Part shown: one piece after another, positions 1 through 10,010 of the stretch | Layout: every line of letters begins with the position of its first letter | How positions within the stretch are numbered: position 1 is the first letter of the stretch | Source of the DNA: Norana najaformis | Taxonomy: Eukaryota; Annelida; Clitellata; Crassiclitellata; Hormogastridae | Assembly (NCBI GenBank): GCA_964023275.1 | Contig: OZ029916.1 | Coordinates: 48,294,362-48,358,361 of the forward strand | DNA: 64,000 bases | Direction of reading: 5' to 3' | The notes under the pieces: generated by a model | Databases searched by the model: none | Told to the model about the DNA's origin: nothing | The model's input: only the letters and a program-made list of their open reading frames with translations | Translations under genes and position numbers: made by a program

Positions 1-159
1 AGCTGTTCGAACACAAAAGTCATTGAAAAATCCGCTTTGAGACGAAAGAAATGACAAGCGGGAAAAACACAGTGGTACATGCATGTGTATGTGTTGTCGT
101 TGTTCTTGGAGCTGTTGTTGTTGTCAGTATTTTGTTGCTAACGACACTTTGTCATAAGA

Positions 160-232
160 AAGATGATTAGCGTCGCCTTTCTCCTTAATCCAGGTTTCCA
201 ACGGTCACCACCCGACTGAAGACAGTTAACGA
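160..232 (-). repeat. Old, partial copy of the short SINE-like segment
   Basis: The sequence reads GATGATTAGCGTCGCC, then CTCCTTAATCCAGG and CACCACCCGACTGAAG, which are the middle and far end of the short SINE family found throughout the window. It is a diverged version of the class E downstream segment and shows no target duplication, so it is probably an old immobile piece of the array. Confidence 0.6.
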
Positions 233-286
233 GTTTCGATTATCGATTAGCTAATCATCTTTATTATGTAAGGGTAAGATGGACGT

Positions 287-333
287 CTTGAAGGCCCTGG
301 CAGCCGCAAGATGTCGTTAACTGGCATACATCT
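287..333 (-). repeat. Module M, inverted copy
   Basis: Read on the minus strand this holds TTAACGACATCTTGCGGC, then GCCAGGGCC and a diverged GACGTC. It is one of the few copies of module M that does not point along the plus strand. No TATA or start box accompanies it. Confidence 0.6.
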
Positions 334-376
334 CTTGGCTACCATGACTACGTGCAGCGGAATTCTTCATGTCATG

Positions 377-1142
377 TCATGTCAATTCGTCATCGTCGCG
401 TCGCGACGGTTGACTACATAATAGGGCCATCTTCGACCAAAGCCATCTATTGCTCGCAGCATCGAACAACTTGGTTCCCGATAAGCCAGTCCAAGCCGAG
501 ATGTTGTCAATCCAACTTATCTTTGGCCTTCCGCGGCCTCGGTTCCCCTCAACAAGACCGATCATAACACTACTCTCGATGGTGTCCTGAGGATGTCTCA
601 TCACGTGCCCGAAATAACGCAACTTGCGGGTCTTAATGTGACCCAGCAGCTCGTTTTGCACCTCTGCCAGTTGGTACACCTTTTCATTGGTCATCTTCTT
701 TGTCCAAGCAATCCGCAGTAACTTTCTGATGCACTTGTTTTCAAAAGCCTGAATGCGTCTCTCCTCTTCCTTCTTTAATGTCCAGGCCTCACACCCATAT
801 GTCGCCACCGGCCATGCCAAGGCCCTCATCAGGCGTAATTTGGTCTTGATGCCAATTGACTTGTTTTTCCACATCTTTGTGAGCTTAACCATGACTGCCA
901 TTCCCATGGCTAGTCTCGATTTCACCTCAACCGTACAGTCCGCATCCACTGCTACTCTGCTCCCCAAGTACATTAAGTAGTCCACCTTCTCCAGTCTTCA
1001 AGCAACCACGTTGATCTCAAGTGCTTCGCCTGTATTTGCCATCACTTTCGTCCTTTTCGCATTGATTAGCATATGATATTCGCAGCATTCTCAACACGGT
1101 TTACTAACTCCTGCAGTTGTTTGTTGATGTGGCAGTTTTGGA
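377..1142 (-). pseudogene. RTE-type LINE reverse transcriptase, C-terminal remnant
   Basis: The minus-strand frame encodes the end of an RTE-clade endonuclease/reverse transcriptase. Visible family signatures are INAKRTKVM near 1065, YLGSRV near 965, PVATYGCEAWTLKKEEERRI, then YFGHVMRHP and RGRGRPKISWIDNI close to the C-terminus. The reading continues upstream of the first Met through an in-frame stop near 1010, so the copy is broken. The endonuclease and catalytic core are missing, which fits a 5'-truncated retrotransposon copy. A short SINE interrupts the upstream edge. It has no expected host function. Confidence 0.85.
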
Positions 1143-1144
1143 CT

Positions 1145-1256
1145 GTAGTTCCTCAGTTTAACGACAGCTTATGGCATCAAAGGCCGTTGCCGTCGCCCTC
1201 CTCCTTTATCCAGGCTTGGGACTGGCACTACCCCAAACAAGGCAGTGGCGGAGTTT
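1145..1256 (-). mobile_element. Short (TAC)-tailed SINE with 11 bp target duplication
   Basis: This is a near-consensus 112 bp copy: plus strand GTAGTTCCTCAGTTTAACG through CTCCTCCTTTATCCAGG to GGCAGTGGCGGAGTTT. The flanks at 1134-1144 and 1257-1267 are identical (AGTTTTGGACT), a clear target-site duplication. The insertion is inside the RTE remnant, so it is younger than that remnant. Confidence 0.9.
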
Positions 1257-1285
1257 AGTTTTGGACTAAACCCGGTGGCGGTTAT

Positions 1286-1320
1286 TATAACGTCGTAAGA
1301 GACTTATTTAAAGGTGTCTG
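1286..1320 (+). promoter_or_regulatory. TATA plus start box, class D-like
   Basis: TATAA starts at 1286 and GGTGTC starts at 1313, a spacing of 27. The box reads TTTAAAGGTGTCTG. Confidence 0.6.
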
Positions 1321-1542
1321 ATATTAAACATGCGTAATAGTTCTGTAATGACATCTTGTGGCCGGTTTGGCCTTTGTTATTCCCAGTAAATAACTAAAGA
1401 AATAAATATATATGGTAAATTATTGAACAAACCGACAAAAATGAATAAATAAATATATGAATAAATAAATAATGTATTAAAAACATATCGTACCACAGTC
1501 GCCCATTTAAGGCAGTTTATGTTTAACAACGATGTACTTAAC

Positions 1543-1630
1543 AAAGATCATTAGTGTCGCCTTTCTACTCTTTAATCCATTTTACCCAGGCTTCCGACTG
1601 GCACTACCCGACCAAAGGCAGTCGGGAGTT
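1543..1630 (-). repeat. Old class E SINE-like segment
   Basis: The plus strand reads GATCATTAGTGTCGCC, then CCCAGGCTTCCGACTGGC, ACTACCCGACCAAAGGC and GGGAGTT. This is the diverged form seen in class E units. It directly abuts a younger SINE copy. Confidence 0.65.
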
Positions 1631-1745
1631 ACAGTAGCAGTTCCACTGCTCAACGTCATCTCATGGTATCAAAGGCCGTTGACGTAGCCCTCCTCCTTTT
1701 TTCAGGCTTGGGACTAGCATTACTCCCAAACAAGGCTGTTGCTAC
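1631..1745 (-). mobile_element. Short SINE copy, diverged
   Basis: The copy begins GCAGTTCCACTGCTCAACG and runs through ATGGTATCAAAGGCCGTTG and CAGGCTTGGGACT to a decayed GGCTGTTGC end. No clean target duplication was found. Confidence 0.75.
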
Positions 1746-1780
1746 TTTCCATAACAGCGTTTATTCTAAGCTAATATTAA

Positions 1781-1817
1781 TATAAATTGGCGTACAAGCA
1801 TTTTAAGGGTGTCTAAA
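1781..1817 (+). promoter_or_regulatory. TATA plus start box, class A
   Basis: TATAAA starts at 1781 and GGTGTC at 1808, a spacing of 27. The box is TTTTAAGGGTGTCTAAAT followed by ACAGTTTATTTTATGTCAT, the class A leader. Confidence 0.7.
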
Positions 1818-2059
1818 TACAGTTTATTTTATGTCATTGTCACGACCCTGTCTGCTCTCTCGTGGCGTCCAGAATCGTGACGAGAAATCTCTCTCAAGCC
1901 GATAGGAAGTTTAGTAGTTTTAATCCAATCAAACGGCGGATCTATATACAACGTCTGAGAATCACTCTCTGTTAATAAGTCTGGGCGAAAACATTTGTCA
2001 GGATCTTCCAATGTTCGGTTGCTGCTGTGTTCGCCAGAGTGATCTCCCGAGTATATAAG

Positions 2060-2410
2060 ACCTAACTGTTCCTTTTATACAGTGAAACCTAATTGCCTAC
2101 TCGAGTTTACTATCTTATGGCATCTACCAGATGCCCCCATTAATATTCTATTAATTGGGTGCCGATCGTTCATTAGGGCGTTGAGTTTTCATTAGTGGAG
2201 GCCGGCGGGTTGCCCCCAGCTTCGTGGACGAAGGCCCGTTAGGCATTCGTTCGGGCGTGACGAATAGCGTCCATTTGCCGTCATTAGCACTAGGCGTCGC
2301 CGTCCTTGCGTGGTCTTCCGACCGTCATCATATGGGCTGTCTGCTGCAGTAGCGCTGAGTCGAGGGGAATCTGACACGGCCGTGACAGTCAAGCGAACAC
2401 AATGCGAAAT
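2060..2410. other. Stretch with no recognised feature
   Basis: This is comparatively GC-rich DNA, with many CpG between 2200 and 2390. I recognise no repeat family, RNA or protein motif. It separates a class A leader from a tRNA-SINE body, so it may be an insertion into a class A unit. Confidence 0.4.
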
Positions 2411-2414
2411 AATA

Positions 2415-2690
2415 TAGTGGTTGCTCTCTGGTCAAATACCCGCCATGGCGTAATTTGTTTCTACACTTCGGCTCCATTTGCGGCCTCAACCCAATGAGCA
2501 CATGACCATTAATGGCACGATGAGGCGGTGAGGGAGAGGATTTACCACCCACAGGCATATATTGAGGCTAAGAAAAATGAAGTTACTAACACTTCATAAT
2601 AACAGCTGAGTCATAGGTACTTCTTCTTCAGTGTTTGCTGACATTTTGCGGATCCAAGATCGTTTTCCTCGGACTTACAGATTAAGTTGC
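2415..2690 (+). repeat. tRNA-derived SINE body lacking the tRNA head
   Basis: The body blocks of the tRNA-SINE are present in order: GGTCAAATACCCGCC, TTCGGCTCCATTTGC, GATGAGGCGGTGAGGGAGAGG, GAGGCTAAGAAAAATGAAG, ACACTTCAT and a closing TCAGTGTTTGCTGACATTTT module. The tRNA A and B boxes are absent. Confidence 0.75.
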
Positions 2691-2735
2691 AACTATCAAA
2701 CAGAGTAACACAAATTTTCGAAAGCAACTGCTATT

Positions 2736-2776
2736 TATATAGACAGCACGGAACCGTTTTAAAGGTGTTCAAATGC
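2736..2776 (+). promoter_or_regulatory. TATA plus start box, class B
   Basis: TATATAG starts at 2736 and GGTGTT at 2764, a spacing of 28. Downstream is the class B text AAATGCTATGTAGC, then GATTAGCCATTGTTTAGC, the start of module M. Confidence 0.75.
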
Positions 2777-2975
2777 TATGTAGCTGCCGTTTATGAATTG
2801 AGGATTAGCCATTGTTTAGCTACAACTGACGAACGGCAAGATTGTTTACGTCAAATTTACTGTTTTTTTAAAAAGAAGTGTTATTACATACTGGAGATCT
2901 ATAGATCAAAAAATCATGTGTTTATTGTCATCATATGATTACAAGATGATTATATGATTAGAAGATGGGTTTAGT

Positions 2976-3215
2976 ATTTCAAGTTCTTTCGACTGTCAAG
3001 CGAGAGATCGCAGTTTCAAATCCCCCAAGGCAGAATGTTTTTCGAAATTTTGGCTCCAGTTGCGCCTCCTACCCAATTCAGCTACATCCATCGACAACAC
3101 ATAAACCTCCGTACACGGAGTGAGTAGATCAGACGGTGAGGAAAATTGTTGGACACCCGCCCTCATCCGCCGAGACTAAGAAAAATTAAGTCACTAGTAC
3201 TTTCACACAAATGAC
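2976..3215 (+). repeat. tRNA-derived SINE with decayed head
   Basis: The head keeps CGACTGTCAAGCGAGAG (anticodon arm) and a B-box-like GCAGTTTCAAATCCCCC. The body follows with TTTTGGCTCCAGTTGCGC, CTACCCAATTCAGCTAC, CCGAGACTAAGAAAAATTAAG. The anticodon loop CTGTCAAG resembles tRNA-Asp(GTC), but the source tRNA is only a guess. Confidence 0.75.
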
Positions 3216-3375
3216 GACCTTAGGGTTTGCTCAAGGGCCACCGTCTTCTTCTTCTTCAATGCTTAGCCGCAAAGCCTTAGCGACATCTTACGGCAGCCAG
3301 GATCGTTTACATCGATCCCTCATTATAACGAAAGAGGGTAATGCCGAACACGTTAGCTTAACCTCAGCTGATGAA

Positions 3376-3414
3376 TATACAGTCTATAAGAACACATTTT
3401 AAAGGTGTCCAGAT
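3376..3414 (+). promoter_or_regulatory. TATA plus start box, class B
   Basis: TATA starts at 3376 and GGTGTC at 3404, a spacing of 28. An upstream CAGCTG lies at 3365-3370, as in other class B units. Confidence 0.65.
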
Positions 3415-3458
3415 GCTCTAAATCTTCGTGTTGTGTTTTGTGGGTTAACAAATATTTA

Positions 3459-4069
3459 GTGATGAATTCGTATATCTGGGGAGCGTTATAGCGGAGGACG
3501 GACGATGTACAAGAGACATCAGACGCAGGATTGGCTTGGCGTGCGCGATGTTCGGCAGACTAAGCAAGATATGGAGAAGCAGATATATCAATAAGAACTA
3601 AGAAATAGCTATACGAGTCATTTGTCATCCCAGTGTTGCTGTACGGAGCAGAATGCTGGTGCCTGCGCAGGGAGGACGAGAGGAGACTGCTGGTGGCAGA
3701 AATGGCCTGGTTGAGGAGAATGCTGGGCAATGGCAGGAGAAACGAGGTAATACGCAGGGAGCTTGGGCTGACGGATACAGTAGTAGACAGGGTCAGGAAA
3801 AAAGGCTCTCTTGGTTCGGGCATGTATCAAGAATGGACGACAGGAGACCTCCGGGTATGACGATGTATAGTTATGTGGAAGGTACAAGAAGCCGTGGAAG
3901 ACAACCAAAAACTTGGATGGATAACATAAGGGAGGATCTGAAGGCGTGGAACATGGATATGAGAGAAGCGGTGGATAAAACCAGAGACAGAAGTGCCTGG
4001 AGACGACAAGTTGAGGCCTCATCGTTGGCCCGTTGGCCTGACGGAGGAGAATAAAAGAAGAAAGAAAAA
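3459..4069 (+). pseudogene. RTE-type LINE C-terminal fragment with target duplication
   Basis: Plus-strand frames encode the C-terminal part of an RTE-clade reverse transcriptase: EFVYLGSVIAEDGRC at the start, then YGAECWCLRREDERRLL, SWFGHVSRMDDRRPPG and RGRQPKTWMDNIREDLKAW. At least one stop (near 3600) and two frame changes break it. The flanks AAATATTTAG at about 3450-3459 and 4070-4079 match, consistent with a target duplication. The 3' end is A/G-rich (GAAGAAAGAAAAAG). It sits inside a class B unit between the leader and module M. Confidence 0.85.
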
Positions 4070-4160
4070 GAAATATTTAGCGACATCTAACGGCCACCAG
4101 GACCCTTGAAGTAAAACCACTTCTTTGTGATAATGCGCAGTTGCTAACTAATGAATTAAT

Positions 4161-4278
4161 ATTAGTATTAATAGTTCCACTGTTTAACGACATCTTGTGG
4201 TATCAAAGGTCGTTGACGTCCCACTCCTCCAGTATTCAATATTCGGATTGGCGCTAATGTATTAAAGGTTTTGGCGGC
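4161..4278 (-). mobile_element. Short SINE copy, strongly diverged far end
   Basis: The start is intact: ATAGTTCCACTGTTTAACGA, then CATCTTGTGGTATCAAAGG. The far half is degraded, ending TTGGCGGCCTT. Confidence 0.6.
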
Positions 4279-4282
4279 CTTG

Positions 4283-4320
4283 TATAGAGTTCTAAAACAC
4301 TGATATAAAGGTATCTAAAC
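4283..4320 (+). promoter_or_regulatory. TATA plus start box, class D
   Basis: TATAG starts at 4283 and the box GGTATC at 4310, a spacing of 27. The leader AAACATAACCCAACATTA and then GTGTCTGACGACAGCTAACG follow, as in other class D units. Confidence 0.65.
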
Positions 4321-4631
4321 ATAACCCAACATTAATAAATGTATTCAGTGTCTGACGACAGCTAACGGATGCCATGTTCGTCAGACAGACGGTTTCTTAC
4401 AAGTTTCATTTCTAATAGATACTGCGTGCTCACTCGTATCGAGATAAGTATCATAATTGTCCATAAATTATTATCGTCACTTCCTTTTTCGCTTCTTAGA
4501 TTTATGTATGCTTATAACGACATCTTGTGGCTGCCAATGCCTTTCAGGTCGTCCTTAAACAAACTGTTCTTTTCGACACTTTATAATTAATCCAGCGTTT
4601 AGAAGTAGTTCGCTGAGTTAACCTGTCGAAT

Positions 4632-4748
4632 TGTAGCAGTAGTTCCATTGTTTAACGACATCTTATGGTATGAAAGGCCGTTGACTTTGCCCTCCTCCTT
4701 CGTCAGGCTTGGGACCGGGTCTAACCGACTAGAGGCAGTGGGGAGTTC
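4632..4748 (-). mobile_element. Short SINE with 11 bp target duplication
   Basis: The copy runs from TGTAGCAGTAGTTCC to GGCAGTGGGGAGTTCA. The flanks at 4621-4631 and 4750-4760 match except at one base (ACYTGTCGAAT). Confidence 0.85.
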
Positions 4749-4885
4749 AACTTGTCGAATAAACACGGCTGCAGAATGTATACGGTAAAAAGAAACATTA
4801 AAAAAATTTCAAATGCTGTTTAGCTTCCTGTCATCATTTGCGTATTGTTTAATGTTTGCCGAGAATTGACGGCCCGCCGACTACG

Positions 4886-4925
4886 TATAAAGTCTCAAGT
4901 TCCAACTAAAACGGGTGTCTAAAAT
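4886..4925 (+). promoter_or_regulatory. TATA plus start box, class C
   Basis: TATAAAG starts at 4886 and GGTGTC at 4914, a spacing of 28. The box is AAAACGGGTGTCTAAAATG. This is the clearest TATA in class C, which otherwise has weak TATA elements. Confidence 0.7.
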
Positions 4926-5531
4926 GTTCAAATGCAATAGGCGTATTATAAATTCAATAGAAACGTTTGCGTAAATTATCAAGTTAATATAGATAGTTCT
5001 GCTTTTAGATAAGTTAGTTCAAAACGAAAATTATAATTTTTTTTCAGTTTTCTGCATATTTTTTGCTTTTATTGTACAGCATTTTGATGCATATGATATT
5101 CTTTGTATACAGCTCATGAATAGAAGACGCTATTAATGAACTTAAGATTCTTCGATACCTCGCCGGGTTTGAGCATTTGGATCCTAGATGACCCCATCAG
5201 ATCCGCCTACTTTAATACTTACACCCGGCGTACAACAGACAAGGAACGGTAATCACGACCCAGAAAACAGGTCGGAAAACTCAATATTCGCAAACCGATC
5301 ATAGTAACAGTCCGATCACGAAACATTTATTAAAAAACGCGCTTTGAGACGAAATATAAGACAAACGTTTTAAAGGAGTCTAATCTGATCAACGCATCGT
5401 GCTGTGTTTTAAGACAGATTCTCGCTGGGAGGGCCGTTGGCGTCGACCTCACTTTACCCTATGCTGCCATCCGTCTTCATACGCCGAGACTCCTCTTCTT
5501 ATCGACATCTTACCCATCATGCGTACAAAAA

Positions 5532-5573
5532 TATATAGCGTCGATAGAAAGTGTTTTAAAGGTGTCTAAAATG
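5532..5573 (+). promoter_or_regulatory. TATA plus start box
   Basis: TATATAG starts at 5532 and GGTGTC at 5561, a spacing of 29. The box is GTTTTAAAGGTGTCTAAAAT. Confidence 0.7.
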
Positions 5574-5910
5574 AGCATTTGAAGTGCACAGTGTTTATTA
5601 GTAGCTTTTGTTTTTAACGACCGTGTGTCATAACAAACATGATTAGCGTCGTCCTCTTCCTTTGTCCAGTCTTCCGATTGTACCACTCCATTAAAAATGG
5701 AGGCGGAGTTAAGGGTTGCGTCGTCGCAGCGTTAGGGAGCAGCTGACGTAATTGTAATTGAGTGGTATTCTTTATGATTAATGTCCATTGTTTAAGGACA
5801 TATCACGACTGCCATGGCCGCTTACGTTGACATCACCTCGGTTTTTTTAAAATTATATATTGTTCTGTAACCGCAGGGGCTCTTTTCTTATCTTTTTGGC
5901 GCAAAGGTCG

Positions 5911-6025
5911 ATAGTAATTTCTCAGTTTAACGATATCTTATGGCATCGAAAGCCGTTGAAGTCGTCCTCCTCCTTTATCCAGGCTTGAGACTGGCACTAC
6001 CCAAATAAAGGCAGTGGTGGAATTT
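5911..6025 (-). mobile_element. Short SINE copy shared by both duplicates
   Basis: The copy runs from ATAGTAATTTCTCAGTTTAA through GTCCTCCTCCTTTATCCAGG to GGCAGTGGTGGAATTT. The same diverged start (AATTTCTCAG) is seen in the duplicate, so this insertion is older than the duplication. Confidence 0.85.
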
Positions 6026-6639
6026 TGTTTCAATTCAACGGAGCTTCTGAATATAAACGGAACAAGGATAACCTTTGTCTACCGTCATTTAACGTATACT
6101 AAAACTTTTGCCTTAATATTCAGTTTTAGCTTAATATAAGTAAGCCGAAAATAAAAAAAAACATTTTCGCTTATTTGCTTTGATATTTTAAATGGCATTC
6201 TTTGCTTGTCTTTGCATACAGTTTTAAATCTGGTGGCACCATTAGTGATCTTATGAATGTATAGCGCTTCTTCTAGACCACATAGAGTGTGGATAATTGG
6301 AGCCTAGATGACCCCATAAGATACGCCTACTTTAGTGTGCACAGAGGGTGTACAACCGACAATCACGAACCGGAAGAATCCTCCGAAAACTCAACATCCT
6401 GAACAAACTCGTGTAAAACACCACCGGGGCAAACCGGTCAGAGTAGCAGTCAGAAGAGCAAAAACATGAGAAAAAAGTCCTTTGTGAGTCGAAGTGTAAG
6501 ACTTCGTTGTTTGGTTAATGAATTACAGGTTTTAAACGAATATTAAAGTTTACAGGACAACACTGAATACAGTTCTTACCGTAAGTTTTAACTGCACTAT
6601 AGGCTTCATACACGGTGAAACGGATGGAAAAACGACTAA

Positions 6640-6677
6640 TATAACGCCGTAAAGAGGTGATTTAAAGGTGTCTAAAC
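6640..6677 (+). promoter_or_regulatory. TATA plus start box, class D
   Basis: TATAAC starts at 6640 and GGTGTC at 6667, a spacing of 27. The leader AAACATAATCTAGCATAAT and an M variant (CACGACATTTTATGGATGCC) follow. Confidence 0.75.
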
Positions 6678-6838
6678 ATAATCTAGCATAATAGAGTTTA
6701 GAGTTTCACGACATTTTATGGATGCCATGGTCGTAAAACTGGTAGTTTCTTAAAAAGTTTCGTTTTGAATCGATACTGAATGCCCACTAGTTTCATAACT
6801 GTCCACCCATTAATATAAATATTGTAGTTGTTCCAGGG

Positions 6839-6960
6839 TTAGTAGTAGTAGTTCCTCAATTTAACGACAGCTTATGACATCAAAGGCCGTTACCGTCGCC
6901 CTCCTCCTTTATCCAGGCTTGGGACTGGCACTACCACCAAACAAGGCAGTGGCGGAGTTT
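6839..6960 (-). mobile_element. Short SINE copy with (TAG)n end
   Basis: A near-consensus copy begins with four TAG/GTA repeats and ends GGCAGTGGCGGAGTTT. The duplicate at 57.74 kb lacks it, although homology is fading at that point. Confidence 0.85.
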
Positions 6961-6988
6961 CAATGGACGAAACGCATGCGGTCATTTA

Positions 6989-7026
6989 TATATAGTCTCA
7001 GTCAAACAAATTTTAAAGGTTTTTAA
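6989..7026 (+). promoter_or_regulatory. TATA plus start box, decayed box
   Basis: TATATAG starts at 6989. The box TTTTAAAGGTTTTTAAAG has GGT at 7018, a spacing of 29. An M copy with AACATCTTGTGGCTGC follows near 7050. Confidence 0.55.
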
Positions 7027-7136
7027 AGATTCCACTGCTTTTTTTAGTGTTAATAACATCTTGTGGCTGCAAGGCCGTTAATTCTATCTTATATCTGAGT
7101 GATTAATTAAGTCCTTTTCCACGCGAATAGATAGAA

Positions 7137-7172
7137 TATATAGTGTCGGAAACACGCGATTTAAATGTGACT
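7137..7172 (+). promoter_or_regulatory. TATA with decayed box
   Basis: TATATAG starts at 7137. The expected position 28 bases on reads ATGTGA within TTTAAATGTGACTA, a decayed box. A related pair lies near 46434. Confidence 0.45.
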
Positions 7173-7561
7173 ACGGAAAACTGTATATTTGTTGCAATAT
7201 CGAGGTCAGGAGTTGACCCCGACTTCTGTGCAAAAGTGGAAAAGTAGCTGGCGATCTTTTTTCTATATTTTCTGTGTAAAGAGTCTGTTTCATAACGAAG
7301 ATGATCTGAGTCACCCTCCATCTAAGCTTACTAATGGAACCACTAGAGAGTTAAGGGTAACATAGACATAGCGATACAATACAGCACATGAATATGTAGC
7401 TCAGTAGTCATTTCGTATTGCACAAACCGATGTCATTCATTGTGAGTAGTTTTCATTGATTAGTTTACATCTTCCGGCTGTCAGAGCCGTTTACGTCGAC
7501 ATCAACTCACTTACACTATGCAACATAACGGGTTGAGACATCGACTAAGGAAAATCAGGTT

Positions 7562-7600
7562 TAAATACCATTTGTGAAAGGGAATTAAAGGTGTCTAAAA
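7562..7600 (+). promoter_or_regulatory. Start box with weak TATA, class E
   Basis: The box GAATTAAAGGTGTCTAAAAT is intact, with GGTGTC at 7590. The position 28 bases upstream reads TAAATA, a weak TATA. Confidence 0.5.
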
Positions 7601-7864
7601 TGCCGTAATTTAATGACAACGTAGAATGTTACACGTCATCTTATGGCTACCAAGAATATTTGCGCCGACTTAAGTGCAAAACGGGATGTACACATGGCGA
7701 TTTCGTGTTTTGTACTTGTTTTACGAAGCTCTATTAAAACGAAGATGATTAGCATCGCCGTCCTCCTTTATCCGAGTTCCGCACTGGGACCACACGACTT
7801 AAGGCAGTAGTAGATGTAAATTAGCGGTTTGAGTGCAGTTGACCTTTTTGCACTAGTACTAAAT

Positions 7865-8170
7865 AAGCCTCCTCCAATCTCAGGAAGGCTTCCACAGGTG
7901 TTTTTTGCTCAGTTTTCACTTTTTTTAACCCCCCTCGTCCCAGAAAGCCTTCCACAGAATAGTTTGTAGTAACCTCCTTCAATCCCAGAAAGGCTTAGAG
8001 GAACCGATTTTTCCAATAGAGAATGTGTTTTGAGGATATTTTTCAACCCGTTTCAATCCTTTTAGCTACCCATAGTAACCATCTTCGATCCCAGAAAGGC
8101 CTCGACAGAATATTTTGTTGTAACCTTCTTCAATCCCAGAAAGGCTAAATTCTTAGAGGAACCGAATTTT
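7865..8170 (+). repeat. Imperfect repeats with CCCAGAAAGGC core
   Basis: AATCCCAGAAAGGCTTAGAGG, or a close variant, recurs at about 7870, 7945, 7990, 8090 and 8135. Two copies are followed by GAGGAACCGATTTTTCCAAT or a near match. The family is not recognised. Confidence 0.6.
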
Positions 8171-8528
8171 TCCAATTAGAGAAAATTTTTGGTAGTGATT
8201 ATAAAAAAAATTCTTGTTGAAAAATTTTGATTATAAGAAAAGATCATTGACGATTTTGAATATTATTAATTGATAACGGAAAAAAGTTGTGCGTGTGGCC
8301 CCTCATAGGACGAAGAGTATTATGCGGTAAGTTGAGCAAATTCATGTTCTGTGGACATCACAGGGCTCTTCTTGCGATGCGTTTACCAGCGTTGCATTCA
8401 GCACAGCTATCGTCTCAAACATGGTGTTATTTTAACCGTACCATGTAGCAGTTGCAGTGTAGGTACAAAGTCTGTGACACGATTATGACATCCATGTGGT
8501 GGTACAAAAGCGATACAAAAGTTATACA

Positions 8529-8812
8529 ACATTGGGAAACGCTCTGAAGGTGTTATAAAAAGTTCTTAATGAGCTTCTAGAGACCCCTGAGAGGTTTGAG
8601 GATGATTCTGATGGGTTAGAACAGCAAATCATTGCAAAAGCTCTAAACCAACTCATAGAACAAGAGTTTGGTGATTTAGAACAAAGTATGGTAAATGATA
8701 GGCCATCAGGTTTTGTACAGTGTCGTAGACTAGTTTTGAAAAGGATAAAAACGACTTTTTTGTCGTTCAACCTCTTAAAGGTTTTTGTTTTTTGTTTTCT
8801 GTTTGTTTTTTA
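8529..8812 (+). pseudogene. Unrecognised protein-like frame
   Basis: In the frame that includes GGA at about 8533, one stop codon near 8555 is followed by about 80 codons of hydrophilic, protein-like sequence. It contains LLETPERFEDDSDGLEQQI, then QLIEQEFGDLEQSM and GFVQCRRLVLKRIKTTF. There is no early Met, so it may be an exon or the end of a decayed transposon protein. I do not recognise the family. The acidic helix followed by a basic Arg/Lys segment could suit a nucleic-acid protein, but that is speculation. Confidence 0.35.
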
Positions 8813-9015
8813 ATCCAATTCATATGGCGGTGAAGCAGTGGGTTCAACACCTAGGTTAACATGTGATCTAGAATTCCTTTGTAGTTCTGCCAATATTCGC
8901 TATATGGTAGTACTGTCCGCTTAGGCTATGTTGGTCACTTTCGTTCACTAGATGGCCAGAAACGAATCTAAACAGAGCAGTCGTAAGGGCAGACCAAGCA
9001 AATTAGTGTCGGCTG

Positions 9016-9175
<160 letters not shown>

Positions 9176-9672
9176 ATATGTACATGTATATATTTACAAT
9201 TTCTATTTTCGTGTTGTAGAGCATTGGGTGCATGTGATTTTTGTGTGTACAATTTTAGATTGGAAACCCCCAACAATGAATTTATGATAAATGAGATCGA
9301 CTTAAAGATTTCACAATTTGAGAAATGGGCGTCTAAAGGAACCTATCAGATGCGCGTACTTGACTATGTACAGCCAGTGTACAGCAGACTAAGATCAGTA
9401 GGCCTAATCACGATCTGGAAGAAAAGTCAAAAACTCAAAATCCGACAATTTCGTGTAAAATAACAATACTGTAGGTGGCCAAGCTGATCGTAGTAGCACT
9501 TCGAAGATGAAAATAATTAAGAAATTAACCGCTTTTAGACGAAAATGTTGCGTTGGTGTTATATCGTATTGGTTAACGACCTGTTACGTCTGCCAAGGAC
9601 CGTAAACGCAGACTTTACGTTAAACGAACTCCGTATCTCACAAAGAACTTCATATTTAACAAATATGAAGTT

Positions 9673-9713
9673 TATATAAATGCAATGAGAGCGTTTAAAG
9701 GGTGTCTAAATAC
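9673..9713 (+). promoter_or_regulatory. TATA plus start box, class A
   Basis: TATATAAA starts at 9673 and GGTGTC at 9701, a spacing of 28. The leader AAATACAGTTTATTTTGTG runs into the tRNA-SINE at 9752. Confidence 0.75.
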
Positions 9714-9751
9714 AGTTTATTTTGTGTTATGAAACGAATATCAACCACGGT

Positions 9752-10010
9752 GCACCATAGTCTACTGGTTAGCGCGATGGACAATCATGCGAGAGGTCGA
9801 GGGTTAAAATCGTCGCCAAAGCAGACTTTTTCCTGATTTCGACTCCACTTGCCCCCTCCCCCAACCAACTCAGCTCTCATTGATCCACTTATGTATACCG
9901 AGAGGGAAATTTATGCGGCGAGGGAAATGACTGGCCACCCATTCGTCTACTGAGGCTAAGAAAATCAAGTCACAAATAATTTCCACCCACACTGAATCAG
10001 GGCTACTAGC
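9752..10010 (+). repeat. tRNA-derived SINE with readable A and B boxes
   Basis: The head contains TCTACTGGTTAGCGCGATGG (A box region), ATCATGCGAGAGG and the B-box-like GAGGGTTAAAATCG. The body follows: GACTCCACTTGCC, AACCAACTCAGCT, GGCGAGGGAAATGACTGGCC and GAGGCTAAGAAAATCAAGTC. The A box is good but the B box has one changed base. It is preceded by a class A TATA and start box, so a Pol II-like and a Pol III-like promoter lie about 60 bp apart. Confidence 0.85.

Larger units (their letters stand above)
5842..6835 (+). repeat. Segmental duplicate of 56.6-57.74 kb
   Basis: Long stretches match 56603-57738 with few differences, including a shared SINE (5911-6025 versus 56670-56787), the text TCAATTCAACG, GGTGGCACCATTA, and the class D unit with its leader. 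The downstream copy has one extra SINE at 57386-57499, so the duplication predates that insertion. Confidence 0.8.

Noticed and set aside
5355-5385. TATA at 5355 before a box at 5375
   Set aside because: The distance is 20, not 27-29, and the TATA-like text belongs to a class C end (GAGACGAAATATAAGAC), so the pairing is accidental.
9752-9830. Functional tRNA gene
   Set aside because: A and B boxes are visible but acceptor and anticodon stems do not pair well, and the body of a SINE follows.
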